Shown: positions 22,978-32,922 of the stretch, piece after piece | How the letters are laid out: every line of letters starts with the position of its first letter | Numbering within the stretch: the stretch's first letter is position 1 | Assembly: GCA_022447365.1 (NCBI GenBank) | Contig: JAKVBL010000003.1 | Span: 1-64,000, forward strand | Source: Oleiphilaceae bacterium | Lineage (GTDB): Bacteria; Pseudomonadota; Gammaproteobacteria; Pseudomonadales; Oleiphilaceae | Direction of reading: 5' to 3' | DNA: 64,000 nucleotides | Position numbers and translations under genes: made by a program | Notes under the pieces: generated by a model | What the model was told of the DNA's origin: nothing | The model's database searches: none | The model's input: only the letters and a program-made list of their open reading frames with translations

Positions 22978-23339
22978 CGCGTCCGTCAGCACTCTGCCAT
23001 CGGCTCTACATGCTTAGATTCCGTTAATTAGTTTAACCTTCCACAGCCCAACGGGCAGGACGTGGTTGGCGAACTCAGTAAAATTTAGCAGCACGACCCC
23101 GAGTATGCCGTGGTGCGGTCCTGTTCTGAGTGACAGTCGGTATCGCGGTACAGGCACCTTGTTACAGACCGTTAGGGGCGTACCCCTAAAAGTGCTTTTT
23201 TAACTGCTTACGCAGCTAGAGCAGCACCGTAGTTGTCATCATTTGCAACTATTGATTACAGCGATTGGAGTACGAGTGCCACTGTACACTCGGCATGCAC
23301 CTCTGGTTTCGTTACCAGCGTCGAAGCCATATCATCCCC
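22953..23339 (-). ncRNA. ssrA: tmRNA (10Sa RNA)
   Basis: The 387-base gene starts GGGGATGATATGGCTTCGAC and ends GGTTCGACCCCCGCCATCTCCACCA with the CCA encoded, giving the tRNA-Ala-like acceptor and T arm. The resume frame at 23,208-23,246 encodes the tag ANDDNYGAALAA followed by TAA. The tag is two residues longer than the common ANDxNYALAA form. tmRNA frees stalled ribosomes together with SmpB, whose gene lies next upstream. The element described above is integrated in its 3' end. Confidence 0.95.
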
Positions 23340-23511
23340 GAAACTTATTGAAACCTTTAAGCGTTTGGCTTCGACTGCGTCGAGTCCCGGCCAGCAGCAA
23401 GATGCTGCTGTCGCTCATGCCTTTGAAAATCAACAATTTGATTTTCAATTTCTGGAAGAAATCGGCCTGTGGCCCATATCATTCCGAAATTTGTTGAAAC
23501 CTTTAAGCGTT
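23327..23511. repeat. Duplicated ssrA start region (two 38-39-bp copies)
   Basis: CCATATCATCCCCGAAACTT at 23,327 and CCATATCATTCCGAAATTTG at 23,474 both continue TTGAAACCTTTAAGCGTT. The copies differ at a few positions and one gap. The first covers the tmRNA 5' end and its upstream DNA, so the second is a spare copy 146 bases further upstream. Between them are perfect hairpins CAGCAGCA/TGCTGCTG and GAAAATCA/TGATTTTC. No gene is seen from 23,340 to 23,581. Confidence 0.6.
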
Positions 23512-23581
23512 GGTGAAACGCTAGTTGGGCAATCATACTCTTGAAACCATGAGTAGCAAGCCCAAAGTCAAAAAATATTAG

Positions 23582-24064
23582 TTACTTCGCATGCTCGCGA
23601 ACAACGCGAGCTTTTTGACGATTCCAGTCGCGATCTTTTTCGGTCGCGCGTTTATCGAATTCTTTTTTACCTTTGGCCAATGCAATTTCGCACTTTACTT
23701 TGTTGTTTTTCCAGTAAAGGGCTAGGGCAACACATGTGTGGCCTGCTTGGTTTATCTTTGCATTAATTTTGGCAATTTCTTTTTTGTGAAGCAGCAGTTT
23801 TCGTTGACGAGTTGGCTCTGCGATGACGTGAGTGCTTGCAGAAATAAGTGGCGTAATGTGTGCGTTAAGTAGCCATGCTTCCCCGTCTTTCAAGAATACG
23901 TGGGAGTCTGTAAGCTGGCCTTTGCCTTCACGTAAGCTTTTCACTTCCCATCCTGTAAGCGCAACGCCAGCTTCAAATTTTTCTTGAATATGGAAGTCGT
24001 GCTTGGCGCGTTTATTCAACGCGATGGTATTGCTTTGTTGCTTTGGTTTTTTCTTGCCGGCCAT
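23582..24064 (-). CDS. smpB: SsrA-binding protein
   Basis: SmpB binds the tRNA-like part of tmRNA and brings it to stalled ribosomes. From ATG 24064 the protein has 160 residues, the normal length, with [34 protein letters not shown] at the start, the conserved core [16 protein letters not shown], and the basic C-terminal tail [22 protein letters not shown] that enters the mRNA channel. A longer frame to 24142 lacks family similarity. It is beside ssrA and reads in the same direction, as in many gammaproteobacteria. Confidence 0.96.
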   Translation of the reverse strand: MAGKKKPKQQSNTIALNKRAKHDFHIQEKFEAGVALTGWEVKSLREGKGQLTDSHVFLKDGEAWLLNAHITPLISASTHVIAEPTRQRKLLLHKKEIAKINAKINQAGHTCVALALYWKNNKVKCEIALAKGKKEFDKRATEKDRDWNRQKARVVREHAK

Positions 24065-24210
24065 GAAATTACTGCTGGAGTGTCTGTGAAAAACGGGAAG
24101 TATATTACAAGTTCTGGTCTTGCTACAGAATTTATCGCGCATTCGCAGAAGCGCTAGAGTGCAGATGAGAAGGCGGTTACAATACGCGCCAATTAATTGG
24201 GCTGGGTTTT

Positions 24211-24648
24211 ATGTCTTTAAAAATAAATCGCTCCGCGCTGGTCATGTTTTCTGCTCAGCAAATGTATGACCTTGTAAATGATGTGGCTTCTTATCCTTCT
24301 TTTTTGCCGTGGTGTTTGGGTGCGACTGTTCTTGAAGCGGACTTTACACAGATGCGTGCAAGTTTGGATGTGAGTAAGGGTGGGATGAGGCAATCTTTTA
24401 CTACGCGGAATGAGCTCGTTGCGCATGAAAAAATATCGATGCGTTTAGAAGATGGCCCATTTAAAAAGCTCAAAGGTGATTGGCATTTTACAGCGTTGCG
24501 TGAAAATGCCTGTAAGGTTGAATTAGATCTAGAGTTCGAGTTGAAGCAGGGCGTAGCTAAACTGGCGTTTGGTCCTGTGTTTAATCAAGCCGCAAACACG
24601 ATGGTTGATGCGTTCTGTGAACGCGCAAAGGTGGTATATGGAAAGTAA
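24211..24648 (+). CDS. ratA: START-domain ribosome-association toxin RatA
   Basis: This 145-residue protein has the polyketide-cyclase/START fold seen in RatA and coenzyme-Q-binding Coq10: INRSALVMFSAQQMYDLVNDVASYPSFLPWC at the start, KISMRLEDGPFKKLKGDWHF in the middle and a C-terminal helix (VFNQAANTMVDAFCERAKVVY). In E. coli RatA is reported to bind 50S subunits; the Coq10-like role in respiration is the other possibility. It is divergent from smpB and its last codons overlap the start of rnfH. Confidence 0.9.
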   Translation: MSLKINRSALVMFSAQQMYDLVNDVASYPSFLPWCLGATVLEADFTQMRASLDVSKGGMRQSFTTRNELVAHEKISMRLEDGPFKKLKGDWHFTALRENACKVELDLEFELKQGVAKLAFGPVFNQAANTMVDAFCERAKVVYGK

Positions 24649-24931
24649 GCTTCGCATTGAGGTGGCATATGCGCGCCCCGATCTTCAGAAAATAGTTGAG
24701 TTGGAAGTGGATGCGGATATGACTGTGTTTGATGCCGCAACACATTCTGGTTTAGAGAAGTTTTTCCCTGAAATAAATTACGATGAAATTGATATGGGGA
24801 TCTTCGGTAAAGCAGTTAAGAAGCCAAAAGAAGAGACCTTGAGAGAGGGCGATCGCATTGAACTTTATCGCCCTCTGATTATTGATCCTAAGCAAGCGCG
24901 TTTGAATCGTGCTAAGAAGCCAAAAGCTTAG
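24638..24931 (+). CDS. rnfH: RnfH/RatB ubiquitin-like family protein
   Basis: From ATG 24638, which overlaps the ratA stop by 11 bases, the product has 97 residues. It begins ESKLRIEVAYARPDLQKIVELEVDADMTV and has DMGIFGKAVKKPKEETLREGDRIELYRPLIIDPKQARLNRA, the hallmark of the RnfH family with its beta-grasp fold. The pair ratA-rnfH is conserved next to smpB. Biochemical function is uncertain. The gene converges with bamE and overlaps its end by four bases. Confidence 0.92.
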   Translation: MESKLRIEVAYARPDLQKIVELEVDADMTVFDAATHSGLEKFFPEINYDEIDMGIFGKAVKKPKEETLREGDRIELYRPLIIDPKQARLNRAKKPKA

Positions 24932-25302
24932 TAAGCAGAGTGTTCTTCGAGGGGTTCTCCCTCATAGTGGGTAAACACTCCATTTTGGTAATACACGTTG
25001 ATCACCTGCTGTTGTAGTTCACCATCAGCAGGTTGATATGAATAGATATAACTTTCGTACTTGTCGCTAAATACGTTACGGGCAATTGGGGTTCCTAGTA
25101 CAAAGTGAATCTGACGTCTGGTCATTCCTGTTTGTAGCTGGCTCAGCATGTCTTGCGTGATAATGTTGCCCTGCTGAACGTTGATTTTATATACGCCTGG
25201 GAAGGCACATGCGCCGAGGGTTAATGTAAGAAATACAGCGGTGATGATTGCGCCCAAGTTCTTATTTGAAATCTTAGTAAAACGGGAAGACTTGTTTTGC
25301 AT
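24928..25302 (-). CDS. bamE: Outer-membrane assembly lipoprotein BamE
   Basis: This 124-residue lipoprotein has an N-terminal leader with lipobox TLGAC, then YKINVQQGNIITQDMLSQLQTGMTRRQIHFVLGTPIARNVFSDKYESYIYSYQ, the SmpA/OmlA domain. BamE is a subunit of the BAM complex that inserts beta-barrel proteins in the outer membrane. It is divergent from fur, with 128 bases between the starts. Confidence 0.95.
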   Translation of the reverse strand: MQNKSSRFTKISNKNLGAIITAVFLTLTLGACAFPGVYKINVQQGNIITQDMLSQLQTGMTRRQIHFVLGTPIARNVFSDKYESYIYSYQPADGELQQQVINVYYQNGVFTHYEGEPLEEHSAY

Positions 25303-25430
25303 CTAGTTCTTAATTCCACTATTGTTTGCAGCATTCGTTTTGAGTTTACTGCCGTTGATTTTGTCTGCGGAGCGCATCTTAACTGATTTAAGGGATGTGC
25401 GCCTATATACATCATAATAAAGAGTAAGTT

Positions 25431-25835
25431 ATGCCTGAAAATACTGATTTAAAAAAAGCCGGATTAAAAGTAACTGTTCCACGCCTTAAAGTGTTGGGTC
25501 TCTTAGAAGCTTCTGATGGTAAGCATATGAGTGCTGAAGATGTGTATAAGGCACTTCTAGAATCAGGTGATGATGTAGGTTTGGCAACGGTGTATCGCGT
25601 ACTGACTCAGTTTGAAGCGGCAGGTTTAGTGCAGCGCAATAATTTTGAAGGTGGCCATGCTGTTTTTGAGTTGGCGAGTGAAGAGCATCATGATCATATG
25701 GTTGATGCTGAGTCTGGTGAAGTTGTTGAATTTTATGATGAAATTATTGAAAAACGTCAGCACGAAATTGCCGAGAAATACGGCTATGAATTAGTTGATC
25801 ATAGTTTGACCTTGTACGTTCGTAAGAAGAAATAA
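25431..25835 (+). CDS. fur: Ferric uptake regulator
   Basis: Fur represses iron-uptake genes when bound to Fe2+. This 134-residue protein has the winged helix (KVTVPRLKVLGLLE, GLATVYRVLTQFEAAGLV) and the dimer/metal domain with EEHHDHMVD and a late His (LVDHSL). The two CxxC pairs of E. coli Fur are absent: the position of DHLICLDCG reads DHMVDAESG. Pseudomonas-type Fur proteins also lack the structural zinc site, so this is expected. It is divergent from bamE. Confidence 0.96.
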   Translation: MPENTDLKKAGLKVTVPRLKVLGLLEASDGKHMSAEDVYKALLESGDDVGLATVYRVLTQFEAAGLVQRNNFEGGHAVFELASEEHHDHMVDAESGEVVEFYDEIIEKRQHEIAEKYGYELVDHSLTLYVRKKK

Positions 25836-25855
25836 TAAATCTTGTAATGCTGGGG

Positions 25856-27520
25856 TTAGTTGAGCCCTAGCATTTCTTTCGCATGCGCTTTAGTTTGCTC
25901 AGTAATATCTATCCCGCCCAACATTCTTGCTACTTCATCTGTTCTTTCTGCGTTATTTAATGGCTCAACCGCTGAGTGCATTGTTCCATCAATGATTGAT
26001 TTACTAATGCGAAGATGGCGGTCACCTTGCGAGGCGACTTGAGGTTGGTGAGTGATGCAAATGACTTGGCCTGTTTGCCCAAGCTCTTTTAGTAACTTTC
26101 CTACAACTTCAGCTGTACCGCCGCCGATCCCAACATCTACTTCATCAAATACCATACTTGGAACAGCTGAACGCTGAGCGAGAACAACTTGAATCGCTAA
26201 ACTGATTCTTGATAGTTCACCGCCTGAGGCGACCTTGGCAAGAGGTCTTGGTGGTTGGCCGGGGTTCGTGCTAATAAGAAATTCAATATCATCTAAACCG
26301 TTTGCGCTTGCACTGCTCATGTCTAAGGCGTCGCATTGCGTAGCAAACACGACATTTTGCATCGACATCAGCTTTAATTGCTCAGCGACTTGGCTTTCGA
26401 GTTCTTTTGCGTGCTTTTGTCGATGTTTGCTAAGTGTGTTGGAATGTTGAATGTATATGTTTTTAAGAGACTCAGCCTCTTGTTCAAGGCTATCAAGGTC
26501 TTGGTCGCCACCCGTTAAGGCTTCGAGCTCTTGCGCTAATCGAAGATGAACGTCGTTGAGTTCATCTGGTTGGCAGCGATGTTTGCGCGCGAGTTGATAG
26601 GCTTGACCTAAGCGTTCGTCTATAAAGCTTAATCGGTTAGGGTCTAGCTCAAAGCCTCCGACAAAGTGGCGAAGTGTATTAGTCGCTTCCTCAATTTGAA
26701 TACTAGCTTCTTCGAATAAATCTAGCGCTTCGCTAATGCTAGATTCTTCAGCAGGCAGTGAGCTTAAGGCATGCTTGGCGCGCTGAAGGAGTGATAGTGC
26801 TCCATGCTCATCATTACTGCTTGCAGCTATAGATTCATGCGCACCCGCAAGTAGCACTTCAGCATTGGCAAGTTTGCTTTGCTCTTGCTCAAGTTGTTCA
26901 AGTTCGCCGTCTTGGAGTGCTAGCTTTTCAAATTCGTCGACTTGAAAGTTGAGTACTTGTAAGCGTGCTTGGGTTTCTTCTTGGTTGTTTATCAGCATAT
27001 CTAGCTGGCGGGCTTTCTTTTGCCATGCTTGATAACTCTCTTTTACTTCCTTAACAAGCGTTTCATTGCCTGCGTAATCATCGAGAAGTACCCGGTGCTT
27101 ATCTTTCACCAATAAGCTTTGATGCTCGTGTTGGCTATGTATATCAATCATTTGTTCGCCAAGCGCTTTGATGTCGCTCAATGGGCTTGGCTGACCATTT
27201 ATATAAGCGCGAGACCGACCTTCGGCAGTGATAACTCTGCGTAAAATGCATTCGTCTTCATTATCAAGGTCGTGTTGTGCTAACCACTGCTTTGCTGCGC
27301 TGATGTGGCGAATATCGAAGCTTGCGCATATTTCTGCTTTGGCTTGTCCGTGCCGCACCATACTTGAATCGGCTCTATCACCCAGTGTAAGTCCAAGTGC
27401 GTCGAGCAATATCGATTTACCTGCACCCGTCTCACCGGTCATGACGGTCATTCCCGAATTGAAGTCAATTTCTAGTTCACTGGCGATTGCGAAGTTACGA
27501 ATACTGAGTTGGTTAAGCAT
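25856..27520 (-). CDS. recN: DNA repair ATPase RecN
   Basis: RecN is an SMC-like protein that holds broken DNA ends together during recombinational repair. From ATG 27520 (MLNQLSIRNFAIASELEIDF) the protein has 554 residues, the usual size. Walker A is GETGAGKS near residue 34, the middle is coiled coil, and LASGGELSRISLAIQ plus VFDEVDVGIGG supply the ABC signature and Walker B. A frame open to 27745 adds residues unlike RecN. I see no clear LexA box. It is divergent from grpE. Confidence 0.95.
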   Translation of the reverse strand: MLNQLSIRNFAIASELEIDFNSGMTVMTGETGAGKSILLDALGLTLGDRADSSMVRHGQAKAEICASFDIRHISAAKQWLAQHDLDNEDECILRRVITAEGRSRAYINGQPSPLSDIKALGEQMIDIHSQHEHQSLLVKDKHRVLLDDYAGNETLVKEVKESYQAWQKKARQLDMLINNQEETQARLQVLNFQVDEFEKLALQDGELEQLEQEQSKLANAEVLLAGAHESIAASSNDEHGALSLLQRAKHALSSLPAEESSISEALDLFEEASIQIEEATNTLRHFVGGFELDPNRLSFIDERLGQAYQLARKHRCQPDELNDVHLRLAQELEALTGGDQDLDSLEQEAESLKNIYIQHSNTLSKHRQKHAKELESQVAEQLKLMSMQNVVFATQCDALDMSSASANGLDDIEFLISTNPGQPPRPLAKVASGGELSRISLAIQVVLAQRSAVPSMVFDEVDVGIGGGTAEVVGKLLKELGQTGQVICITHQPQVASQGDRHLRISKSIIDGTMHSAVEPLNNAERTDEVARMLGGIDITEQTKAHAKEMLGLN

Positions 27521-27635
27521 AGTCGGCGCTTTCAAAATTACTGTATTTATAAACAGTGTAATACTGGGTAAGTAGGATGGCAAAGGTTTGGGAAGAGAAA
27601 AAATAGAAAAGTTTGTTTGCATCCGTATTTTTTTA

Positions 27636-27663
27636 CTTGAAAAACATATTCTCGCCCCCACTT
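27636..27663 (+). promoter_or_regulatory. Sigma-32 heat-shock promoter for grpE
   Basis: CTTGAAA at 27636-27642 and CCCCACTT at 27656-27663 are separated by 13 bases, almost exactly the RpoH consensus. The position, 63 bases before the grpE start, fits. Confidence 0.85.
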
Positions 27664-27725
27664 CGTGAACCAACTGAGCTAAGCAGCTCAACAGATTGAC
27701 TAAGTTTGTATTTGAGGGAATGCAC

Positions 27726-28307
27726 GTGAGTGTTGAAGAAAACAATCAAGAGAATGCGCAAACCGAAACTCCAGAAGAAGAGTTAGTGAATGATGCGCCT
27801 GAAGCTGAATTAGTTGAAGAAGCTATTGAAGCAGAGCAAGAAGGTGAGAATTGGCAGGCTAAAGCAGAGCAATTAGCTGCCGAACTTGGTGCATTAAAAG
27901 ATGCGGCAGTGCGTGCGCAAGCTGAAGCTCAAAATGTGCGCCGTCGTGCGGAGCAAGATGTTGAGAAAGCACACAAGTTCGCGCTAGAGAAATTCGCGAA
28001 AGAGCTTTTGCCAGTGATCGATGGCTTAGAAAAAGCGATTGAAGCTGAACAAGCTGCAGAAAATGAGATGACACCACTTCGAGAAGGTGTCGAGATGACT
28101 TTGACTATGATGCTGAGCGGAATTGCTAAGTTTGGCGTTGAGCAGGTTGATCCCATTGGGAAGCCATTTGATCCAGCATTGCATGAGGCGATGAGTATGG
28201 TTCCAGCACCTGATGCGGAGTCAAACACAGTGATCGCGGCAATGCAGAAAGGTTATACCTTGAATGGACGATTAATCCGTCCGGCAATGGTTGTTGTGGC
28301 GCAGTAA
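27726..28307 (+). CDS. grpE: Nucleotide exchange factor GrpE
   Basis: GrpE releases ADP from DnaK. The 193-residue product starts at GTG 27726, placed well after GAGGGA; ATG 27720 is too close to that site and TTG 27696 lies before it. An acidic disordered N-terminus (EENNQENAQTETPEEEL) leads to the long dimer helix (AAVRAQAEAQNVRRRAEQDVEKAHKFALEKF) and the beta-wing (GKPFDPALHEAMSMVP, GYTLNGRLIRPAMVVV). It is first in grpE-dnaK-dnaJ behind a sigma-32 promoter. Confidence 0.95.
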   Translation: MSVEENNQENAQTETPEEELVNDAPEAELVEEAIEAEQEGENWQAKAEQLAAELGALKDAAVRAQAEAQNVRRRAEQDVEKAHKFALEKFAKELLPVIDGLEKAIEAEQAAENEMTPLREGVEMTLTMMLSGIAKFGVEQVDPIGKPFDPALHEAMSMVPAPDAESNTVIAAMQKGYTLNGRLIRPAMVVVAQ

Positions 28308-28350
28308 ATTTACGCTATTGAAAGTTTGCGTTTAAAAATTAAATTTGGTC

Positions 28351-28378
28351 CTTGAAAACTAAAAAAAAGGCCAAACAT
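28351..28378 (+). promoter_or_regulatory. Possible weak sigma-32 promoter before dnaK
   Basis: A perfect -35 element CTTGAAA at 28351-28357 is followed after 13 bases by CCAAACAT, a poor match to CCCCATNT. It may add heat-shock transcription to dnaK. Confidence 0.3.
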
Positions 28379-28438
28379 AAAAGTCAAAGCTTATACAAAG
28401 GCGAGCGCCTTTAACAGAATTTAGAGTGGAGAGAAGCA

Positions 28439-30373
28439 ATGGGAAAAATCATTGGAATCGACTTAGGTACTACAAACTCTTGTGTATCTGTATTGGATGG
28501 TGATCAGGCAAAAGTTATCGAAAACGCAGAGGGTGATCGTACTACCCCATCTATCATTGCATTTGCTGACGATAACGAAACATTAGTTGGTCAGCCAGCG
28601 AAGCGTCAGGCAGTTACTAACCCTTCTAATACTTTATTCGCAATTAAGCGTTTGATTGGTCGTACATTCGATTCAGACGTAGTACAGAAAGACATCAATA
28701 TGGTGCCATACAACATCGTTAAAGCAGACAACGGTGACGCATGGGTTGAGGTAAAAGGCGAGAAGAAGGCTCCACCTCAGATATCTGCTGAAATCTTGAA
28801 AAAGATGAAGAAGACTGCAGAAGATTACTTAGGTGAAGACATTACTGAAGCAGTTATCACTGTTCCAGCATACTTCAATGACTCTCAGCGTCAGGCAACA
28901 AAAGATGCAGGTAAAATCGCTGGTCTTGATGTTAAGCGTATTATCAACGAGCCGACTGCAGCAGCACTTGCTTACGGCCTAGATAAGAGCCAAGGCGATT
29001 CTACGATTGCTGTGTATGACCTTGGCGGTGGTACCTTCGATATTTCGATTATCGAAATCGCAGACGTTGATGGTGAAAAGCAGTTCGAAGTACTAGCGAC
29101 CAATGGTGACACATTCCTTGGTGGTGAAGACTTTGATATGGCATTGATCGACTATTTGGCTGAAGAGTTCAAGAAAGATCAAGGTATGGATTTAACGGGT
29201 GACCCACTTGCAATGCAGCGTTTGAAAGAAGCTGCAGAGAAAGCAAAGGTTGAGCTTTCAAGTGCACAACAAACGGATGTAAACCTGCCATACATCACTG
29301 CTGATGCAACAGGTCCTAAGCACTTAAACGTGAAGTTGACGCGTTCTAAGTTGGAGTCGTTGGTAGAAGAGTTGGTTGTTCGCAGTCTTGCTCCATGTAA
29401 AACAGCATTGAATGATGCAGGTTTGAGCACAAGCGAAATTGATGACGTCATCTTGGTCGGTGGTCAAACACGTATGCCTCTTGTTCAAGAGAAAGTACAA
29501 GAGTTCTTCGGTAAAGAGCCACGTCGTGATGTAAACCCTGATGAAGCAGTTGCAATGGGTGCGGCGATTCAAGCGGCGGTTCTAGCTGGTGACGTGACAG
29601 ACGTTCTTCTTCTAGACGTAACGCCTTTGACGCTAGGTATCGAAACAATGGGTGGTGTTGCTACTCCATTGATTGAGAAAAACACAACGATTCCTACCAA
29701 GAAGTCGCAAGTGTTCTCAACAGCAGAAGATAATCAGTCGGCAGTAACGATTCACGTTGTTCAGGGTGAGCGTAAGCAAGCTGCTCAGAACAAATCGCTT
29801 GGTCGTTTTGATTTGGCGGATATTCCACCAGCAGCACGTGGCATGCCTCAAATTGAAGTAACTTTCGATATTGATGCAAACGGTATTTTGAATGTGTCTG
29901 CGAAAGATAAAGCGACAGGCAAAGAGCAGTCTATCGTGATCAAAGCGTCTTCTGGTCTTTCTGATGATGAGATCGAGAACATGGTTAACGATGCTGAAGC
30001 GAATGCTGAAGCGGATCGCAAGTTCGAAGAGCTTGTGACAGCGCGTAACCAAGGTGATCAAATGGTTCATGCAACCAAGAAAACTTTGGAAGAAGCTGGC
30101 GATAAGGCAACTGCAGAAGAGAAAACTGCAATTGAAGCAGCGATTGCTGATCTTGAAGAAGCACTGAAAGGTGATGACAAAGACGTGATCGAAGCGAAGA
30201 CTCAAGCGTTAACTGAAGCGTCATCAGGCCTTGCTCAAAAGCTTTATGCTGAGCAAGCGGCTCAAGCAGAAGGTACAGCGGCGGGTCCAGAGGCAGAAGC
30301 GAAAGCGCAATCAAATGCTGGCGACGATGTAGTTGATGCTGAGTTTGAAGAAGTAAAAGACGACAAAAAGTAA
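28439..30373 (+). CDS. dnaK: Molecular chaperone DnaK (Hsp70)
   Basis: DnaK binds unfolded peptides in an ATP-driven cycle with DnaJ and GrpE. The 644-residue protein has the actin-like ATPase ([13 protein letters not shown], then [14 protein letters not shown] and [10 protein letters not shown]), the linker [12 protein letters not shown], the peptide-binding beta domain ([16 protein letters not shown]) and a helical lid ending in the acidic tail [19 protein letters not shown] 28439 follows GAGAGAAGCA. It lies 131 bases after grpE and has two hairpins downstream. Confidence 0.98.
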   Translation: MGKIIGIDLGTTNSCVSVLDGDQAKVIENAEGDRTTPSIIAFADDNETLVGQPAKRQAVTNPSNTLFAIKRLIGRTFDSDVVQKDINMVPYNIVKADNGDAWVEVKGEKKAPPQISAEILKKMKKTAEDYLGEDITEAVITVPAYFNDSQRQATKDAGKIAGLDVKRIINEPTAAALAYGLDKSQGDSTIAVYDLGGGTFDISIIEIADVDGEKQFEVLATNGDTFLGGEDFDMALIDYLAEEFKKDQGMDLTGDPLAMQRLKEAAEKAKVELSSAQQTDVNLPYITADATGPKHLNVKLTRSKLESLVEELVVRSLAPCKTALNDAGLSTSEIDDVILVGGQTRMPLVQEKVQEFFGKEPRRDVNPDEAVAMGAAIQAAVLAGDVTDVLLLDVTPLTLGIETMGGVATPLIEKNTTIPTKKSQVFSTAEDNQSAVTIHVVQGERKQAAQNKSLGRFDLADIPPAARGMPQIEVTFDIDANGILNVSAKDKATGKEQSIVIKASSGLSDDEIENMVNDAEANAEADRKFEELVTARNQGDQMVHATKKTLEEAGDKATAEEKTAIEAAIADLEEALKGDDKDVIEAKTQALTEASSGLAQKLYAEQAAQAEGTAAGPEAEAKAQSNAGDDVVDAEFEEVKDDKK

Positions 30374-30388
30374 GTTTGCTTTTTGAAT

Positions 30389-30445
30389 AGCGAGTGTTTT
30401 AGATGCTCGCTCTTTATAACGCGGGAGCTAGTTCTTCCGCGTTAT
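30389..30445 (+). terminator. Two hairpins between dnaK and dnaJ
   Basis: AGCGAG/CTCGCT is followed by TCTTTAT, and ATAACGCGG/CCGCGTTAT forms a second 9-bp stem at 30416-30445. Neither has a long T run, so they may lower dnaJ expression or stabilise the dnaK message rather than end it. Confidence 0.45.
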
Positions 30446-30505
30446 CGTATCTAGGCTTCTCAGATTTTATTTGAGGGGTAATGTCGATAAGACAGGTAAT
30501 AAGTA

Positions 30506-31639
30506 ATGTCTAAAAGAGATTTCTACGAAGTTTTAGGTGTCGACAAATCTGCTGACGCCAAAGAAATTAAAAAAGCGTATCGTCGTTTGGCGATGAAGTA
30601 TCATCCAGACCGAAATCCGGATGATGCAGAAGCAGAGGTACAGTTTAAAGAAGCGACTGAGGCCTACGAGGTTCTGTCTGACGATCAGAAGAAAGCCGCG
30701 TATGACCAATATGGTCACGCTGGTGTAGATCCGAACGCTGGTGGCGGTGCTGGTGGTTTCGGTGGTGGAAACTTTAGCGATATCTTTGGTGATGTATTCG
30801 GTGACATTTTTGGTGGCGGCGGTGGTCGCGGTGGCCAAAGAAGTTCGCGCGGTGCAGACCTTCGATATAATCTCGAACTAGATCTAGAAGATGCGGTACG
30901 CGGTAAGTCGGTTAAGATCCGTGTTCCGACTCAAGTGACTTGTAATGTCTGTAAAGGTTCTGGTGCGAAAAAAGGTACGCAGCCTGAGACCTGTGGCACT
31001 TGCCATGGTCAGGGGCAAGTCCGCATGCAGCAAGGTTTCTTCAGTGTTCAGCAAACATGTCCGACGTGTCGTGGAAAGGGCTCTATCATCAAAGACCCTT
31101 GTAATGCTTGTCACGGAATGGGTGTTCAGGAAGAGAACAAAACGCTTTCAGTGAAAGTGCCAGCGGGCGTTGATACGGGTGATCGTATTCGTTTGGCTGG
31201 AGAAGGTGAAGCGGGCACAATGGGTGGCCCAGCCGGAGATCTTTATGTTCAGGTTTCGGTTAAAGAGCATCCTATTTTTGTTCGTGACGGTGCAAACTTG
31301 TATTGTGATGTGCCAATCAGTGTCGTGGATGCGGCGTTGGGTGGTGAGTTGGAAGTGCCAACACTTGATGGTCGCGTCAAACTGAAAATCCCTGCTGAAA
31401 CGCAAAGCGGTAAGATGTTCCGTTTACGCGGTAAGGGTGTGAAGCCTGTTCGTGGTGGAGCTGTTGGAGATTTGATGTGTCGTGTCGCGGTAGAAACACC
31501 AGTAAATCTGACTAAGAAGCAAAAAGAGCTGTTGAAAGAGTTTCAAGAGACTCTTGAAAGTGGGTCGAAGAAACATGCGCCTCAGAAGCATTCTTGGTTT
31601 GAGGGAGTGAAGAGCTTCTTTGACGACATGAAGCTTTAG
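30506..31639 (+). CDS. dnaJ: Molecular chaperone DnaJ (Hsp40)
   Basis: DnaJ delivers substrates to DnaK and triggers its ATPase. The 377-residue protein has the J domain with YHPDRNPDD (HPD motif), a Gly/Phe-rich linker ([20 protein letters not shown]), four CxxCxGxG zinc repeats ([32 protein letters not shown]) and the C-terminal substrate domain. All key residues are present. It follows dnaK in the heat-shock operon. Confidence 0.98.
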   Translation: MSKRDFYEVLGVDKSADAKEIKKAYRRLAMKYHPDRNPDDAEAEVQFKEATEAYEVLSDDQKKAAYDQYGHAGVDPNAGGGAGGFGGGNFSDIFGDVFGDIFGGGGGRGGQRSSRGADLRYNLELDLEDAVRGKSVKIRVPTQVTCNVCKGSGAKKGTQPETCGTCHGQGQVRMQQGFFSVQQTCPTCRGKGSIIKDPCNACHGMGVQEENKTLSVKVPAGVDTGDRIRLAGEGEAGTMGGPAGDLYVQVSVKEHPIFVRDGANLYCDVPISVVDAALGGELEVPTLDGRVKLKIPAETQSGKMFRLRGKGVKPVRGGAVGDLMCRVAVETPVNLTKKQKELLKEFQETLESGSKKHAPQKHSWFEGVKSFFDDMKL

Positions 31640-31820
31640 TGCAGGACTGCATGCTATTTTCACCTCAAGCCTTGTTAAAAGTGTACTCAAATGCTCACTT
31701 ACTTCGTGTAAGCTCCGCTTTTCCGTGCACTTTTGCCTCGCTTGATGCAAAAATATCTATCCAGTAGGTGTGTGCCAAGCTTTTGCTGTTAGAGTTTGGT
31801 TAGTGATTAAGCTATTTATA

Positions 31821-32673
<853 letters not shown>

Positions 32674-32790
32674 TGAGACGCGTAATTTTTGTGCAGTAAA
32701 TGCTTTGATCGCATAGACAACAAAATGTGAAATATGTACAATGCCGCCGCTTGAGATAAGGCGTTGTACATAAAGACGCGAAAGAATTAT

Positions 32791-32827
32791 AAAAAGCGAG
32801 ATGAGCAAATGTTCATCTCGCTTTTTT
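32791..32827. terminator. Bidirectional-type terminator between dapB and carA
   Basis: AAAAAGCGAGATGA and TCATCTCGCTTTTT pair along 14 bases with an 8-base loop, with a T run on the plus strand and an A run before it. It separates dapB from carAB. The carA promoter is not clear to me. Confidence 0.88.
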
Positions 32828-32922
32828 GCAACTAGCATTCGCTAAATGCATCTCAAGCCCGCCAAAGACGGTTTCTTTCGATACGAAAAATACACTGCTT
32901 GGACAAGCGCGAGGAACTGGTG

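Noticed and set aside
22849-22992. Upstream extension of the replication gene frame
   Set aside because: It runs into the tmRNA gene and the att core; translation from there is unlikely, and GTG 22848 is used instead.
23233-23544. 103-codon plus-strand frame
   Set aside because: It lies across the tmRNA 5' end and its duplicated upstream region on the opposite strand; no start site or protein-like pattern.
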